DNA of 59,374 nt from Candidatus Latescibacterota bacterium (GTDB lineage Bacteria > Latescibacterota > UBA2968): NCBI GenBank assembly GCA_022824945.1, contig JAJDYX010000040.1, forward strand, positions 1 through 59,374. Reading direction: 5' to 3'. Shown piece by piece: positions 1 through 8,290 of the stretch. The notes under the pieces were generated by a model. The model searched no databases and was not told the origin of the DNA. It worked only from the letters and a program-made list of their open reading frames with translations. The stretch's first letter is position 1; every line of letters begins with the position of its first letter. The position numbers and the translations under genes were made by a program.

Positions 1-29
1 GTAATTTGTATATCTTTGGGGTAAGTCAT
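1..29 (-). CDS. 5' end of an unidentified gene, truncated by the window edge
   Basis: An ATG at 29-27 on the minus strand opens a frame of nine codons (MTYPKDIQI) that is still open at the window edge. A strong GGAGG ribosome-binding site lies at 39-35, five bases upstream of the ATG. It would be the next gene after the M48 protease, 43 bases downstream of that gene's stop. Too little is visible to suggest a function. The start call rests on the ribosome-binding site and spacing alone. Confidence 0.45.
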
Positions 30-72
30 CGTAGCCTCCAAGTTAGGGTTTATACTACTTACTTACTCACCC

Positions 73-1635
73 CTATCTTAAGACTTTTCTCGGAGCTACG
101 GTGACTTTTTCAATTTTACAGAAATATAAGGACGCTATCTCTATCGTTGTAAAAATGATGTCCTTAAATTTGCGGGGTTTACCAATATCAGCAGTGGCAT
201 ATACCTTGCCCAGGACCTGTGTGGGGTCCAGAGAAAAGCGGCTGGCAACGGCGGGTGTGGTCCATCGCTGGCACGACATTTCAAGGGTTACGACCTCATC
301 GCCCTTTTTGTTGCGTCCCACAATACGCACAGGTTTGTCAAACACTTTGACTTGAGAGCCGGTAAAAGCCGCGATGCGGTCATCGAGCAAAGGGTGTGAG
401 CGAAATGCCTGTAAGTTCTTTTGATCTGCCCCGACGTAATCCGTGTAATACCGCAGTTTTTTTAGTACCCGCGTCATTTCAGCAAGTCCTTCTTGTCCGT
501 ATTGTTGTTCCAGATATAAGGCGGCCATGGCATCGGCCTCTTCTTCCATGGATCGCGGGTAGCCTTCAAAAAACACATCTGTTGCCGCTCTGGTCAATTC
601 ATAAGCCAGTCCGCCGAATATCACTGCTTTTTCGCCTTTGTTATCGTCTGATTTGGCCCCGGCAATGACGCCTACCAACATGCCCACGCCTGCTGCAATG
701 GCCTGTTTCTTTTGCTCGTTGCGATAGATCCGATAGCTATGTCGTCGCTCTACATGCGCGATTTCATGGGCAATTACGCCTTCGATTTCCAAATCGCTCT
801 CCGTGGTCTCTAACAAACCCCGATTGACAAATACAAATCCCGTGGGCAATGCATAGGCATTGACTTCGTCGTCTTCCATTACTGAAAATCGATACTGATA
901 CCCCTGCAATGGTACCGGCCAATTGTCCAGTACCCGTTGTCCAATTTCTCTCGCCTTTACCTGCAATGCGTGGTCTGTTGACAATTGTCCCAGGCTTTGT
1001 ACCTGCTGCGATGCGTATAATCCCAGTGTTCGCTCGGTGGTATAATCACTGACGAGCGGCATTCGCATAAAACACAGTTTGCACGCCCGCATGCCTGCGC
1101 CTTCTGCTTCGGTTTGGGTGTAAAATGCCTGTTGTTTGTCGGTGTCGGGCAGGTGATTGGACGATGCTACGTGAAACATCAGGCTCTGTGTGTTGCCGAT
1201 CAAGGATGGTGAGACCTCGGTCTCTTCACCTGTCTTAAAACACAGCGCAAAACCCATATCAAAAGCCGCGCGATCAATGAGCGGCGAATGCAATGGCTGA
1301 GAGAATTGCACCAGTCCTTTTCCCAGTCGTACACTCGTAAACTCCACTTCTATAGCATCGTCTCGCGTTTTGATTGATCGAATCTGCACGGGTTCATCTT
1401 TTTCAATGCGAAACAGGGTTGGATACCTCCGGGAATGCGCGTAATAATACACATTGCCCCCATGCTCGTAATACGTCATGGGATTTTGATGAATGCTACC
1501 CCGCAGGATCGCGTTGTGTCCCTTTAATGCCTTTTCCAATTCTTTTCCCAAACGCCCCGATACCTTATCTGCTATCACTTCACCACTTGCACTGAGACAC
1601 AAAACAATACACATAAAACGGATGAGATTGACCAT
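73..1635 (-). CDS. Secreted M48-family zinc metalloprotease
   Basis: A 520-residue protein with an N-terminal signal peptide (about residues 1-22). The zinc motif HEIAH at about residues 290-294 is followed by a second acidic patch (EEEADAMA, about 365) that supplies the third ligand, the usual M48 layout. Related periplasmic enzymes such as BepA/YfgC and LoiP act in outer-membrane protein quality control. That role is family knowledge and is not shown here. The ATG is preceded by AAAGGAA. A gene for a small outer-membrane barrel lies upstream on the same strand, which fits an envelope role. The N-terminal 200 residues before the protease domain match no family I recognise. Confidence 0.85.
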   Translation of the reverse strand: MVNLIRFMCIVLCLSASGEVIADKVSGRLGKELEKALKGHNAILRGSIHQNPMTYYEHGGNVYYYAHSRRYPTLFRIEKDEPVQIRSIKTRDDAIEVEFTSVRLGKGLVQFSQPLHSPLIDRAAFDMGFALCFKTGEETEVSPSLIGNTQSLMFHVASSNHLPDTDKQQAFYTQTEAEGAGMRACKLCFMRMPLVSDYTTERTLGLYASQQVQSLGQLSTDHALQVKAREIGQRVLDNWPVPLQGYQYRFSVMEDDEVNAYALPTGFVFVNRGLLETTESDLEIEGVIAHEIAHVERRHSYRIYRNEQKKQAIAAGVGMLVGVIAGAKSDDNKGEKAVIFGGLAYELTRAATDVFFEGYPRSMEEEADAMAALYLEQQYGQEGLAEMTRVLKKLRYYTDYVGADQKNLQAFRSHPLLDDRIAAFTGSQVKVFDKPVRIVGRNKKGDEVVTLEMSCQRWTTPAVASRFSLDPTQVLGKVYATADIGKPRKFKDIIFTTIEIASLYFCKIEKVTVAPRKVLR

Positions 1636-1779
1636 TGCCCTATTCCTTTCTTCGGATTTTAGCGGTTACGGAACCATCAATATATGATAAAACGCGTTTT
1701 TATTTTTTATAAAATGCGTGCAGGGGCTGACGCGTCTTGTAATCTTTTACCGACAGCACCAACCCCTGCGATTTGGACG

Positions 1780-2331
1780 CTAAAACAAATATCCCAATAC
1801 GAGTGAAAATTCATTGATGGCTGCGGTCACATTTTGCGTGCTCAGTAAGCTCTCTTTTTGGGTAAAGCTCACGCCTCGGGACTCCAGTCCCAGAGAAAAT
1901 CGCTCGCCTATAAATCGTTTTATACCTATTGCCGCGGTAAATGCGAATTTGGTGCCTGTGTCGTAAAGCGGGATGAGGTCGCTTGCGCCCAATCCGGCTT
2001 CGATATAGATGCGCGTGGGTTTTCCCGCTCGCCAATTGTATCGGTAGGTCGCAAATATATCACCCATATAGGTTTCTGTGCTGCCCAGACTGCTGGTAAT
2101 TTCATAAGCTACGGCGCCATAGCGCACGCCAATGGCCTGGGTTGCGGTCAGGTTGTAGATGAGTTGGGCGCCGATATACCCTGTAGTGCCCGGGGGCGAT
2201 GGGGTCATGTCGTTGAGAATGGTGTGTCCACCCAGTGCGAGAAAGACTTCGATACGTTTGGTTTGGTCCTGGGCCTGAACGCCTTGAAGCGTGAGAAACA
2301 GAATTGAAACTACGGCTATGATGCGTGACAT
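1780..2331 (-). CDS. Small outer-membrane beta-barrel protein (OmpA/OprF-like barrel)
   Basis: 183 residues: signal peptide (MSRIIAVVSILFLTLQGVQA), then about eight alternating amphipathic strands rich in Gly, Tyr and Phe. It ends in a hydrophobic residue followed by F (GYLF), the typical C-terminal signature for BAM-dependent insertion. The start at 2331 is chosen because GGAG lies six bases upstream and the signal peptide begins there. The frame stays open to 2442, but that extension is not signal-like. Function is unknown; a structural or porin-like role is a guess. It is codirectional with the AAA protein upstream and the M48 protease downstream. Confidence 0.7.
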   Translation of the reverse strand: MSRIIAVVSILFLTLQGVQAQDQTKRIEVFLALGGHTILNDMTPSPPGTTGYIGAQLIYNLTATQAIGVRYGAVAYEITSSLGSTETYMGDIFATYRYNWRAGKPTRIYIEAGLGASDLIPLYDTGTKFAFTAAIGIKRFIGERFSLGLESRGVSFTQKESLLSTQNVTAAINEFSLVLGYLF

Positions 2332-2446
2332 TAAAATCTCCATTGTTTGTTGGTGTGTGGTTTTGAAAGAGGAAAAGAGAAAGGATTTAGACAGGTCAGA
2401 TGAAGATATTCTTGAACATTGCATTTCTCCTTTGCGTGTCATGGGG

Positions 2447-5281
2447 TCAGAAGCCGAGGGAGATGCCGCCGGGTTTTATGCGGCATGCTTCGGCGAGGGC
2501 GTGCGCGATGCGCTCGGGGTCGTTCAGGAAGCCCAGTATCTCTGCACGTTCTCGCACGTTGGCAAAGTCGGCGGGGGTGAGTTTGGTCAGGGCGAGTGCG
2601 GAGGATGGTGCTCTATGGTTGAAGAACAGCTCGAAGGCGCGGTTGATGCGCGGTTGATCCAGGTAGTAAAATTCGGCGCGAAATACGAAGCGGCGTGCGG
2701 CTGCCGGGTCGATGATGTCCCACTGGTTGGTGGTGCAGGCAAATGGGAGGGGGTGCCGCTCCATCTGGCTGAGTAGTTCGTTGACCAGGCTCACTTCCCA
2801 TGATCGTTGGGCAGATTGCCGGTCCATGAGGAGCGAATCCACTTCGTCGAATACGAGAAATGCGCTGGTCTGGAGGGCTTCGGCAAAGGCTGAGGCGATG
2901 TTCTGCTCGCTTTCTCCGACGTATTTGTTCAGGAGGTCGGATGCGCGCCTGGGGAGTATGTCTATGCCCATTTGTTCGGCGATGTAGCGCACAAAAGCCG
3001 TTTTGCCCGTTCCCGGAGGCCCGCACAGACAGAGCGAGAATCGGCGCGTGCCGAGGGCGACCATTTGCTCGGATAGTGCTTCCAGATTGATGTCGGCGTG
3101 GATGAGGGCAGGGTCGTAGTTTTCTATTGGGTGCATGTCGGGTGGACGGGTGCCATGGCGCAGTTTTTCTTTTTGGGCTATGTTGCGCCTGATGGTCTGA
3201 CTATTTCCGCTGACCAGGGTCGTTTGTTTGGCCGCCAGAGCGACCTGACGAGGGGTTATTTTGTTGTTGTATGCCAGTTCCTGGGAGAGTTGCCGGGTCT
3301 CGGTGTCTGGAATACGCACTTCGCGCAGGATGCTGGAGTACACATTCTCTCGCGCCCGGGTGGGCATGTGGCGGAATTCGATGGCGTGTAGCATGCGGTC
3401 GATGAAGAAGGGTTCAAACGTGCGGTAGTAGGATATGGCGTTGCACGCCCAGATGATGGGGATCGGGTTTTCTTCGACTATGCGGTTCAGATAGAGTTTT
3501 TTCGGCTGGTGAAAGTCCTCCATTTCGTCAAAGAGGATCACGGTATTTGGTTCGTCGGTCAAAGCTTCGAGGACGTAGTCCAGTGTTTTTGAGCGGTCTG
3601 CGCTCGGGCGTGCGTCTGGGCCATTTCCGATGGCGTATAATTGGGCGCCGACTTCGCCACAGAGGGTGCGGGCGAATTCGGTTTTGCCGGTGCCCGGGGG
3701 TCCGTACAGGAGGATGTTGACACCCTTTTTATTTGTACCCAGTACCGCGGCGAGGGTATGCCGGACATCTTCGGCGTCTTGTCCGAGGTGTGCATAAGAT
3801 TCCCACGGAAGTTGCGGTTTGACCGGGGGTCCCAGGCGCGGGCGGACGCAGTGGGTGGCGATGGTGCATTCCAATTGTTCGCTGAAGTGGTAGATGTCGT
3901 TCTCGTCGCCGTTTATGAGGCGGGTTGTTTCAATGGCTTTTGCCAGGATGGCGGGCGGGCATTCGAGTTGATCTACGAGGTGTCGGGCACACGAGGTTGT
4001 ATTGATGCCTGCGATACCGCTTTCTTCGAGCATGCGCTGTAGGATTGCGGTCTGGCGGGTGGGGCTGTGGGCGGTGAATTTGAGGATGTACGTGAAACGC
4101 CGCAGCATGCTTTCGTCCAGGTGGTCCAGGCGATTGGCTGTGTAGATGACGGGTACGGGGGTGTTTTCCAGCAGGCGGTGGTTGATGAGGCGGGTGCCTC
4201 GGCCAGAGTCCAGGACATCCTCGGCTTCGTCGCACAAGATCGCGGCGTTGGGAACGGATCTCAGGAGAGCCTGGGCCATGCGTATTTGATTGCGGCGTCT
4301 GGCGCGGCAATCGCGTTCGGTATCGGACTTTTCCTCATTATTCCGGCCCGGTTCGCCGATAGAATAGAGGTACGCACCAGCGGCGCGGGATAGGGTTTTG
4401 GCAAATTCGGTTTTTCCTGTGCCGGCACGACCGTATAACAGGATGTTTACGCCTGTTGCAGGTTTTTCTTGTTGCCGCTCCTGTATCGCTGCGCTGAGAA
4501 GACGCACGACATTGTCCCGGTTATCGAGGTGCGCGAAGTCTTTCAGGTCCAGCGTGGCCTTGCAAGGTTGGCCGATTAGGCGCGCCATCAATTCGTCCAT
4601 GTCCCGCACCGGCGGGTGCCAGATCCGGTCAAAATAGGGATGAGTGTAGTCGCCGGGATCGGTTCTTCTATCGCTCAGATTTTCCCTGTCGGCGATGCCC
4701 ACATCGGCGAGTTCGCGGAATGCGTCCTCCACCTCCTCGGGAGAGCGGTCCAGCAAGATCGCGGTCGTTTCAATGTGCCCCTGGGCCACGTCATGGAGTT
4801 GGTCCCACAGGCTGTGAGCTGTAGAGTGGTAGATATGATAGTAATATGTGAGTTGGAGTAGTGCTCCAGCCATTGGTTTCAGGGAGAATCGCCGGATGAC
4901 GAGGTGGGTTGCTGTCTGGATGGGGCTTGGAGACGGTGCCTTTCGGGTTTTCTCATCCAGGATTTTCACCGCAGAGTTTATGAACTCGACTATGGCAACT
5001 TTTCGCTGATCCGGATCCTCTGAGGAGAGAGATTCGGTCATGAATAGCCGAGGACTCTGTTCTTTTATTGTTTTGTTGTATTCTTGCATGAGGAAGGCGT
5101 CCATGATTTCCAGTTCATCCTCATTGCGTCTAAACCATTCCAATAATTCTTTTCGCACGGTGCGGTTCTGCTGGGCAACACGGAGTGCGTTCAGCAGGTA
5201 GATGCGATTTCTGTACAGGCTGTATTCATTCACGGATCGAAATTTCCTTGAACGTCTGCGGTGTCTGTGTTCTCTTCTCAT
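2447..5281 (-). CDS. Protein with three tandem AAA+ ATPase modules
   Basis: 944 residues. The basic, mostly helical N-terminal region (1-250) has no recognised domain. Three AAA+ modules follow, each with its own Walker A: GRAGTGKT (about 285), GPPGTGKT (about 530) and GPPGTGKT (about 757). Walker B motifs are ILCDEAED, VILFDEMED and LVFDEVDS. Module 3 is the most canonical and resembles the FtsH/Cdc48/spastin group, with a pore-loop-like KYVGESE segment. Modules 1 and 2 are more like each other than like module 3. There is no protease, membrane or nucleic-acid domain. Most AAA+ proteins carry one or two modules, so three in one bacterial chain is unusual (dynein-like count but much shorter). 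A remodelling role is likely; the substrate is unknown. Confidence 0.75.
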   Translation of the reverse strand: MRREHRHRRRSRKFRSVNEYSLYRNRIYLLNALRVAQQNRTVRKELLEWFRRNEDELEIMDAFLMQEYNKTIKEQSPRLFMTESLSSEDPDQRKVAIVEFINSAVKILDEKTRKAPSPSPIQTATHLVIRRFSLKPMAGALLQLTYYYHIYHSTAHSLWDQLHDVAQGHIETTAILLDRSPEEVEDAFRELADVGIADRENLSDRRTDPGDYTHPYFDRIWHPPVRDMDELMARLIGQPCKATLDLKDFAHLDNRDNVVRLLSAAIQERQQEKPATGVNILLYGRAGTGKTEFAKTLSRAAGAYLYSIGEPGRNNEEKSDTERDCRARRRNQIRMAQALLRSVPNAAILCDEAEDVLDSGRGTRLINHRLLENTPVPVIYTANRLDHLDESMLRRFTYILKFTAHSPTRQTAILQRMLEESGIAGINTTSCARHLVDQLECPPAILAKAIETTRLINGDENDIYHFSEQLECTIATHCVRPRLGPPVKPQLPWESYAHLGQDAEDVRHTLAAVLGTNKKGVNILLYGPPGTGKTEFARTLCGEVGAQLYAIGNGPDARPSADRSKTLDYVLEALTDEPNTVILFDEMEDFHQPKKLYLNRIVEENPIPIIWACNAISYYRTFEPFFIDRMLHAIEFRHMPTRARENVYSSILREVRIPDTETRQLSQELAYNNKITPRQVALAAKQTTLVSGNSQTIRRNIAQKEKLRHGTRPPDMHPIENYDPALIHADINLEALSEQMVALGTRRFSLCLCGPPGTGKTAFVRYIAEQMGIDILPRRASDLLNKYVGESEQNIASAFAEALQTSAFLVFDEVDSLLMDRQSAQRSWEVSLVNELLSQMERHPLPFACTTNQWDIIDPAAARRFVFRAEFYYLDQPRINRAFELFFNHRAPSSALALTKLTPADFANVRERAEILGFLNDPERIAHALAEACRIKPGGISLGF

Positions 5282-5384
5282 GGCGTATTTGATCTCCTTT
5301 ATGTAGTGTATCGGAATTTGATTTGCTTTTGGGTGTATATCAGGGCAAAGATTATGCCAGGTTTTAGTTTTTCATGATTTTTTT

Positions 5385-5417
5385 TTAAAAAAAAGAGACG
5401 CATTGTAATGCGTCTCT
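5385..5417 (-). terminator. Intrinsic terminator of the WYL regulator gene
   Basis: A perfect 10-bp stem (AGAGACGCAT / ATGCGTCTCT) with loop TGTA at 5394-5417. Read on the minus strand it is followed by a run of T. It lies between the WYL regulator and the triple-AAA gene and should insulate them. Confidence 0.85.
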
Positions 5418-5456
5418 AAGATAAATAAGAGGTATGACAGGGTATGTCGCGGGTGG

Positions 5457-6434
5457 TCAGGTTTTTTTATAAAAATTTAGATTTTTTTCGAGTTCTTTGA
5501 TTATTTCTTCACGCAGGGAGGCTGGTTCGAGGACTTCTGCGTCTGCGCCGTGGCTCAGGATCCACGATTTTATGTCGTAAAAACCACCAGCTTGGAAGGA
5601 GAGAATGATTTCGCCGTTGTCCAGTTCTTCAATTTCTTGTGAGGGGTGCCAGGTCCGTTGTTGGATGTAGCGGGCTTGCCATGCGGAGAAGCGAATTTTG
5701 ACGTCCATCGGATCTTCGAGTGTGATACCAAATGCCTGTTGGATGCGGTTTTCGATGTCCAGATCATCGGGTGGGGCAAAGGTTTGAGATGTGATTTCGA
5801 GGTCTTGAATGCGCTCTGCCGCGAGTGTGAGTAAGTCATCGTATTTTGGATTGCGGCAGAGTAGATAATATCCGTTGTGATAATACACGAATCTGAAGGG
5901 AGTAATGGGATAGGTTTTGGTTTGTTCGGTGTTGATGGCGCGATAGGTGACGTTGCAAATTTTGTGTTCTTTGATTGCGAGATGAGCAGTTTCGAATATT
6001 TGGAGAGAAGTGTGCTCTTTTTGCCCCCGATGATGTGGATAATAAGCTGCGCCCGCCTTTTCTAAAAATACGCGCATTTCCTCTGGAAGCACTGTCCTGA
6101 TTCTGTTCAGGGTTTTCTGAAATGCTTCTTTGTATGGCGTGCCTTCAAGCGGGCTGACGATTCCTTCGATGAAGGTCAGTGCGATGATTTCGTCGATGGG
6201 AAAGTTCAGGGGCGGCAGGTTGTTTTTGACGAGTTTAAAGTATTTTTTACCATCTCGCATCTCTCCGTCGATCATAAAGCCCACTTCTTCTTTTAGAACC
6301 TTGAGATCCCGTTGTATGGTGCGCTTGTCAACGCCTGATTCGACGACGAGTTCTCGATAGGTCACACCATAAGTCCGGGCGAGGAGTGTGCGGAGGATGT
6401 CCAGTTGACGGACGATTTGTTTTTTGTCTGGCAT
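5457..6434 (-). CDS. WYL-domain transcriptional regulator (YafY/DeoR-like HTH)
   Basis: 325 residues. An N-terminal winged helix-turn-helix (about 1-60; RELVVESGVDKRTIQRDL is the recognition region) is followed by a WYL sensor domain (about 140-240) and a C-terminal WCX-like extension. The start is the ATG at 6434. The frame continues upstream to 6536, but those codons run through tRNA-Leu and a hairpin and cannot be real coding sequence. WYL regulators often sense nucleic acid or nucleotide ligands and commonly sit next to DNA-repair or defence genes. Here the neighbour is a triple-AAA protein, but a terminator separates the two, so regulation of it is only a possibility. Confidence 0.85.
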   Translation of the reverse strand: MPDKKQIVRQLDILRTLLARTYGVTYRELVVESGVDKRTIQRDLKVLKEEVGFMIDGEMRDGKKYFKLVKNNLPPLNFPIDEIIALTFIEGIVSPLEGTPYKEAFQKTLNRIRTVLPEEMRVFLEKAGAAYYPHHRGQKEHTSLQIFETAHLAIKEHKICNVTYRAINTEQTKTYPITPFRFVYYHNGYYLLCRNPKYDDLLTLAAERIQDLEITSQTFAPPDDLDIENRIQQAFGITLEDPMDVKIRFSAWQARYIQQRTWHPSQEIEELDNGEIILSFQAGGFYDIKSWILSHGADAEVLEPASLREEIIKELEKNLNFYKKT

Positions 6435-6453
6435 AGCTATTGTAAAATAAAAT

Positions 6454-6480
6454 GGGCTTACGCCATCCCGACGTAAGCCC
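6454..6480 (-). terminator. Hairpin terminator after tRNA-Leu
   Basis: A nine-pair stem GGGCTTACG / CGTAAGCCC with a nine-base loop. It has T-rich sequence on both sides, so it could end transcription in either direction. On the minus strand it follows the tRNA by 12 bases and precedes the WYL start by 19. Confidence 0.75.
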
Positions 6481-6492
6481 TTAGTTTTTTTA

Positions 6493-6579
6493 TGGTGCCG
6501 AAGGTGGGACTCGAACCCACACGGCCTTGCGGCCACTGGATTTTGAGTCCAGCGCGTCTACCAGTTCCACCACTTCGGC
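6493..6579 (-). tRNA. tRNA-Leu (anticodon CAA)
   Basis: An 87-nt class II tRNA on the minus strand. The acceptor stem GCCGAAG / CTTCGGC is perfect, and the variable arm (GGCCGCAAGGCC) is the long type expected for leucine. The anticodon stem is CTGGA/TCCAG with loop CTCAAAA, giving anticodon CAA. The T-loop is TTCGAGT and CCA is encoded. Confidence 0.97.
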
Positions 6580-6596
6580 ACTTGTAGCCGTGGTGA

Positions 6597-6627
6597 ACAA
6601 TATCCCAAACGCGGGATTGCGTGTCAA
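6597..6627 (-). promoter_or_regulatory. Probable promoter of tRNA-Leu
   Basis: On the minus strand TTGACA (6627-6622) is followed after 19 bases by TATTGT (6602-6597), or after 17 bases by GATATT. It ends about 17 bases before the mature tRNA. The -35 overlaps the last codons of the upstream gene. Confidence 0.5.
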
Positions 6628-7193
6628 GGGTTTTTGAAATGATCTGTTTCAGCGCGGGGTGGTCCGATGATTTCGTTGTAGATGATGGCTTTTCGGATGG
6701 TGTTGGGTTCAAAATCGAGTTTTATACGGCGTTTTTTGCGTTTGGAGCGCAGAAGTGTTTTGGTTTCAGATGCGCGTGTAAATGGGGTTTTGCCTTCGAT
6801 GTAAGACGATTGGTCAGAGACGGGACGTTTGGCTTCAACTTCCTGAAATTCTGGTCCGGTGTCCGCTTCGGAGACGGGGCGTTTGCCCACGACTTCCTGA
6901 AATTCTGGTCCGGTGTCCGCTTCGGAGACGGGGCGTTTGCCCTGGACCTCCTGGAACTCTGAAGGGGGTTTGGGTTCAGGTTTGGGTTCAGGTTCGGAAG
7001 GTCCGAAGAGCACTTCCCATTCAGAGAGGTCAAACTCCTCTTCAAAGGGGTCGTCGGCACCTGCGTCGCGGGACGTTTGCCTGCGCTGGAGTTTGGTTTC
7101 GTCGGGTTCTCTGGTTCCTCGTAGCTTTTTTATCAGCGACGATAAAAGGCTGACGACGATGAAGATGAGCGGTATGAGTAGTTCCAGTTCCAT
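6624..7193 (-). CDS. Membrane-anchored protein with an 18-residue tandem repeat
   Basis: 189 residues. One N-terminal transmembrane helix (about 3-20, LLIPLIFIVVSLLSSL) is followed by a basic segment (KKLRGTRE) and a long, charged, probably disordered tail. The tail holds about three tandem copies of an 18-residue unit built on EFQEVxGKRPVSEADTGP; the two central DNA copies (54-bp period, about 6830-6950) are nearly identical. The C-terminus is strongly basic (LRSKRKKRRIKL). The start at 7193 gives the helix as N-terminus; an upstream frame to 7265 runs into a hairpin and is rejected. It follows floA by about 90 bases on the same strand, so it may belong to the membrane-microdomain operon. 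It is not a recognised family. Confidence 0.55.
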   Translation of the reverse strand: MELELLIPLIFIVVSLLSSLIKKLRGTREPDETKLQRRQTSRDAGADDPFEEEFDLSEWEVLFGPSEPEPKPEPKPPSEFQEVQGKRPVSEADTGPEFQEVVGKRPVSEADTGPEFQEVEAKRPVSDQSSYIEGKTPFTRASETKTLLRSKRKKRRIKLDFEPNTIRKAIIYNEIIGPPRAETDHFKNP

Positions 7194-7230
7194 GATGTCG
7201 AGCCGTTTGTTAAAGGTTATGGAGTAAGAG

Positions 7231-7272
7231 GTGAGACGTAAGAGGATCGCCCTACCCCCTCTCACGTCTCAC
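7231..7272. repeat. Hairpin of the GTGAGACGTA type between floA and the downstream gene
   Basis: GTGAGACGT-A-AGAGG (7231-7245) pairs with CCTCT-C-ACGTCTCAC (7258-7272). A related hairpin, GTGAGACGTAG with CTACGTCTTAC, is at 17785-17812, so this may be a small repeat family. It could be a processing or attenuation site within the operon; it has no U-tract. Confidence 0.5.
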
Positions 7273-7282
7273 GTTTTACGTC

Positions 7283-8269
7283 TTACCTGTCTTCATTATC
7301 GTCTTCTTCTTCGGTCTCACCAGCGATGCCTTCGCGCATTTGCGTGTCGGCTTCGATGTTGCGCATGCGGTAGTAGTCCATAATGCCCAGATTGCCACTG
7401 CGGAATGCGTCGGACATTGCGAGCGGGACTTCGGCTTCGGCTTCGACGACGCGGGCGCGCATTTCCTCAACGCGGGCTGACATTTCTTGTTCTTGTGCAA
7501 CGGCCATTGCTCTGCGTTCTTCGGCGCGTGCCTGTGCGATGTTTTTGTCGGCTTCGGCCTGGTCTGTCTGGAGTTTTGCACCGATGTTGTCGCCCACATC
7601 CACGTCGGCGATGTCGATGGAGAGGATTTCGTAGGCGGTGCCCGAGTCGAGGCCCTTGTCGAGTACGGTTTTGGAGATCATGTCGGGATTTTCGAGTACG
7701 TCTTTGTGAGTTTCCGAGGATCCGATGGTGGTGACGATGCCTTCTCCCACGCGGGCCATGATGGTTTCTTCACCCGCACCACCGACGAGGCGTTCTATGT
7801 TGGCGCGAACCGTGACGCGCGAGGTGGCTTTGACCTGTATGCCGTCTTTGGCTACGGCGGTGACCATGGGGGTGGAGATGACTTTGGGGTTGACGCTGAC
7901 CTGTACAGCTTCGAGTACGTCGCGTCCGGCAAGGTCGATGGCAGCGGCGCGTTCGCCGGTGAGGCCAATACCGGCTTTGTCTGCGGCGATGAGGGCGTTG
8001 ACGACGTTTTCGACATGGCCGCCAGCGAGGAAGTGGGCTTCGAGAAATGCAGTGGGGATGTCGAGGCCCGCTTTGGTTGCGTTGATTTGTGAGCCGAGGA
8101 TGATGCGCGGGGGCACGCGGCGCAGGCGCATGCCGATGAGTTCGATAATGCCGATGCGCACGCGCGCGGCAAGGGCGGAGATCCAGAGGCCGACGGGGAT
8201 GAAGTAGAAGAAGAGGGAGAGTCCCAGTATAGCGGCTATAACAATGAGAAGGGGAATAATGGCTTCCAT
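7283..8269 (-). CDS. floA: Flotillin-like protein FloA
   Basis: 328 residues, the usual length for FloA (YqfA). A hydrophobic N-terminal hairpin (about 1-35) inserts into the membrane. The SPFH/PHB domain (about 40-200) and a flotillin region with the Ala/Glu-rich coiled coil (about 225-285) follow. Many stretches are typical of the family ([29 protein letters not shown]). FloA scaffolds functional membrane microdomains. The gene is 21 bases downstream of an nfeD-type gene on the same strand, the arrangement known from the Bacillus yqeZ-floA locus. It ends in an acidic tail ([10 protein letters not shown]). Confidence 0.93.
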   Translation of the reverse strand: MEAIIPLLIVIAAILGLSLFFYFIPVGLWISALAARVRIGIIELIGMRLRRVPPRIILGSQINATKAGLDIPTAFLEAHFLAGGHVENVVNALIAADKAGIGLTGERAAAIDLAGRDVLEAVQVSVNPKVISTPMVTAVAKDGIQVKATSRVTVRANIERLVGGAGEETIMARVGEGIVTTIGSSETHKDVLENPDMISKTVLDKGLDSGTAYEILSIDIADVDVGDNIGAKLQTDQAEADKNIAQARAEERRAMAVAQEQEMSARVEEMRARVVEAEAEVPLAMSDAFRSGNLGIMDYYRMRNIEADTQMREGIAGETEEEDDNEDR

Positions 8270-8290
8270 AAAAAAGCTCCTTAAAAATGA

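Noticed and set aside
2400..2442. Upstream starts and a seven-codon leader (MFKNIFI) before the outer-membrane barrel gene
   Set aside because: GGAG is present near 2430, but the barrel gene has its own ribosome-binding site and signal peptide at 2331; a leader peptide cannot be supported without conservation.
6435..6536. N-terminal extension of the WYL regulator
   Set aside because: The extra codons run through a terminator hairpin and into tRNA-Leu; the ATG at 6434 begins the HTH domain.
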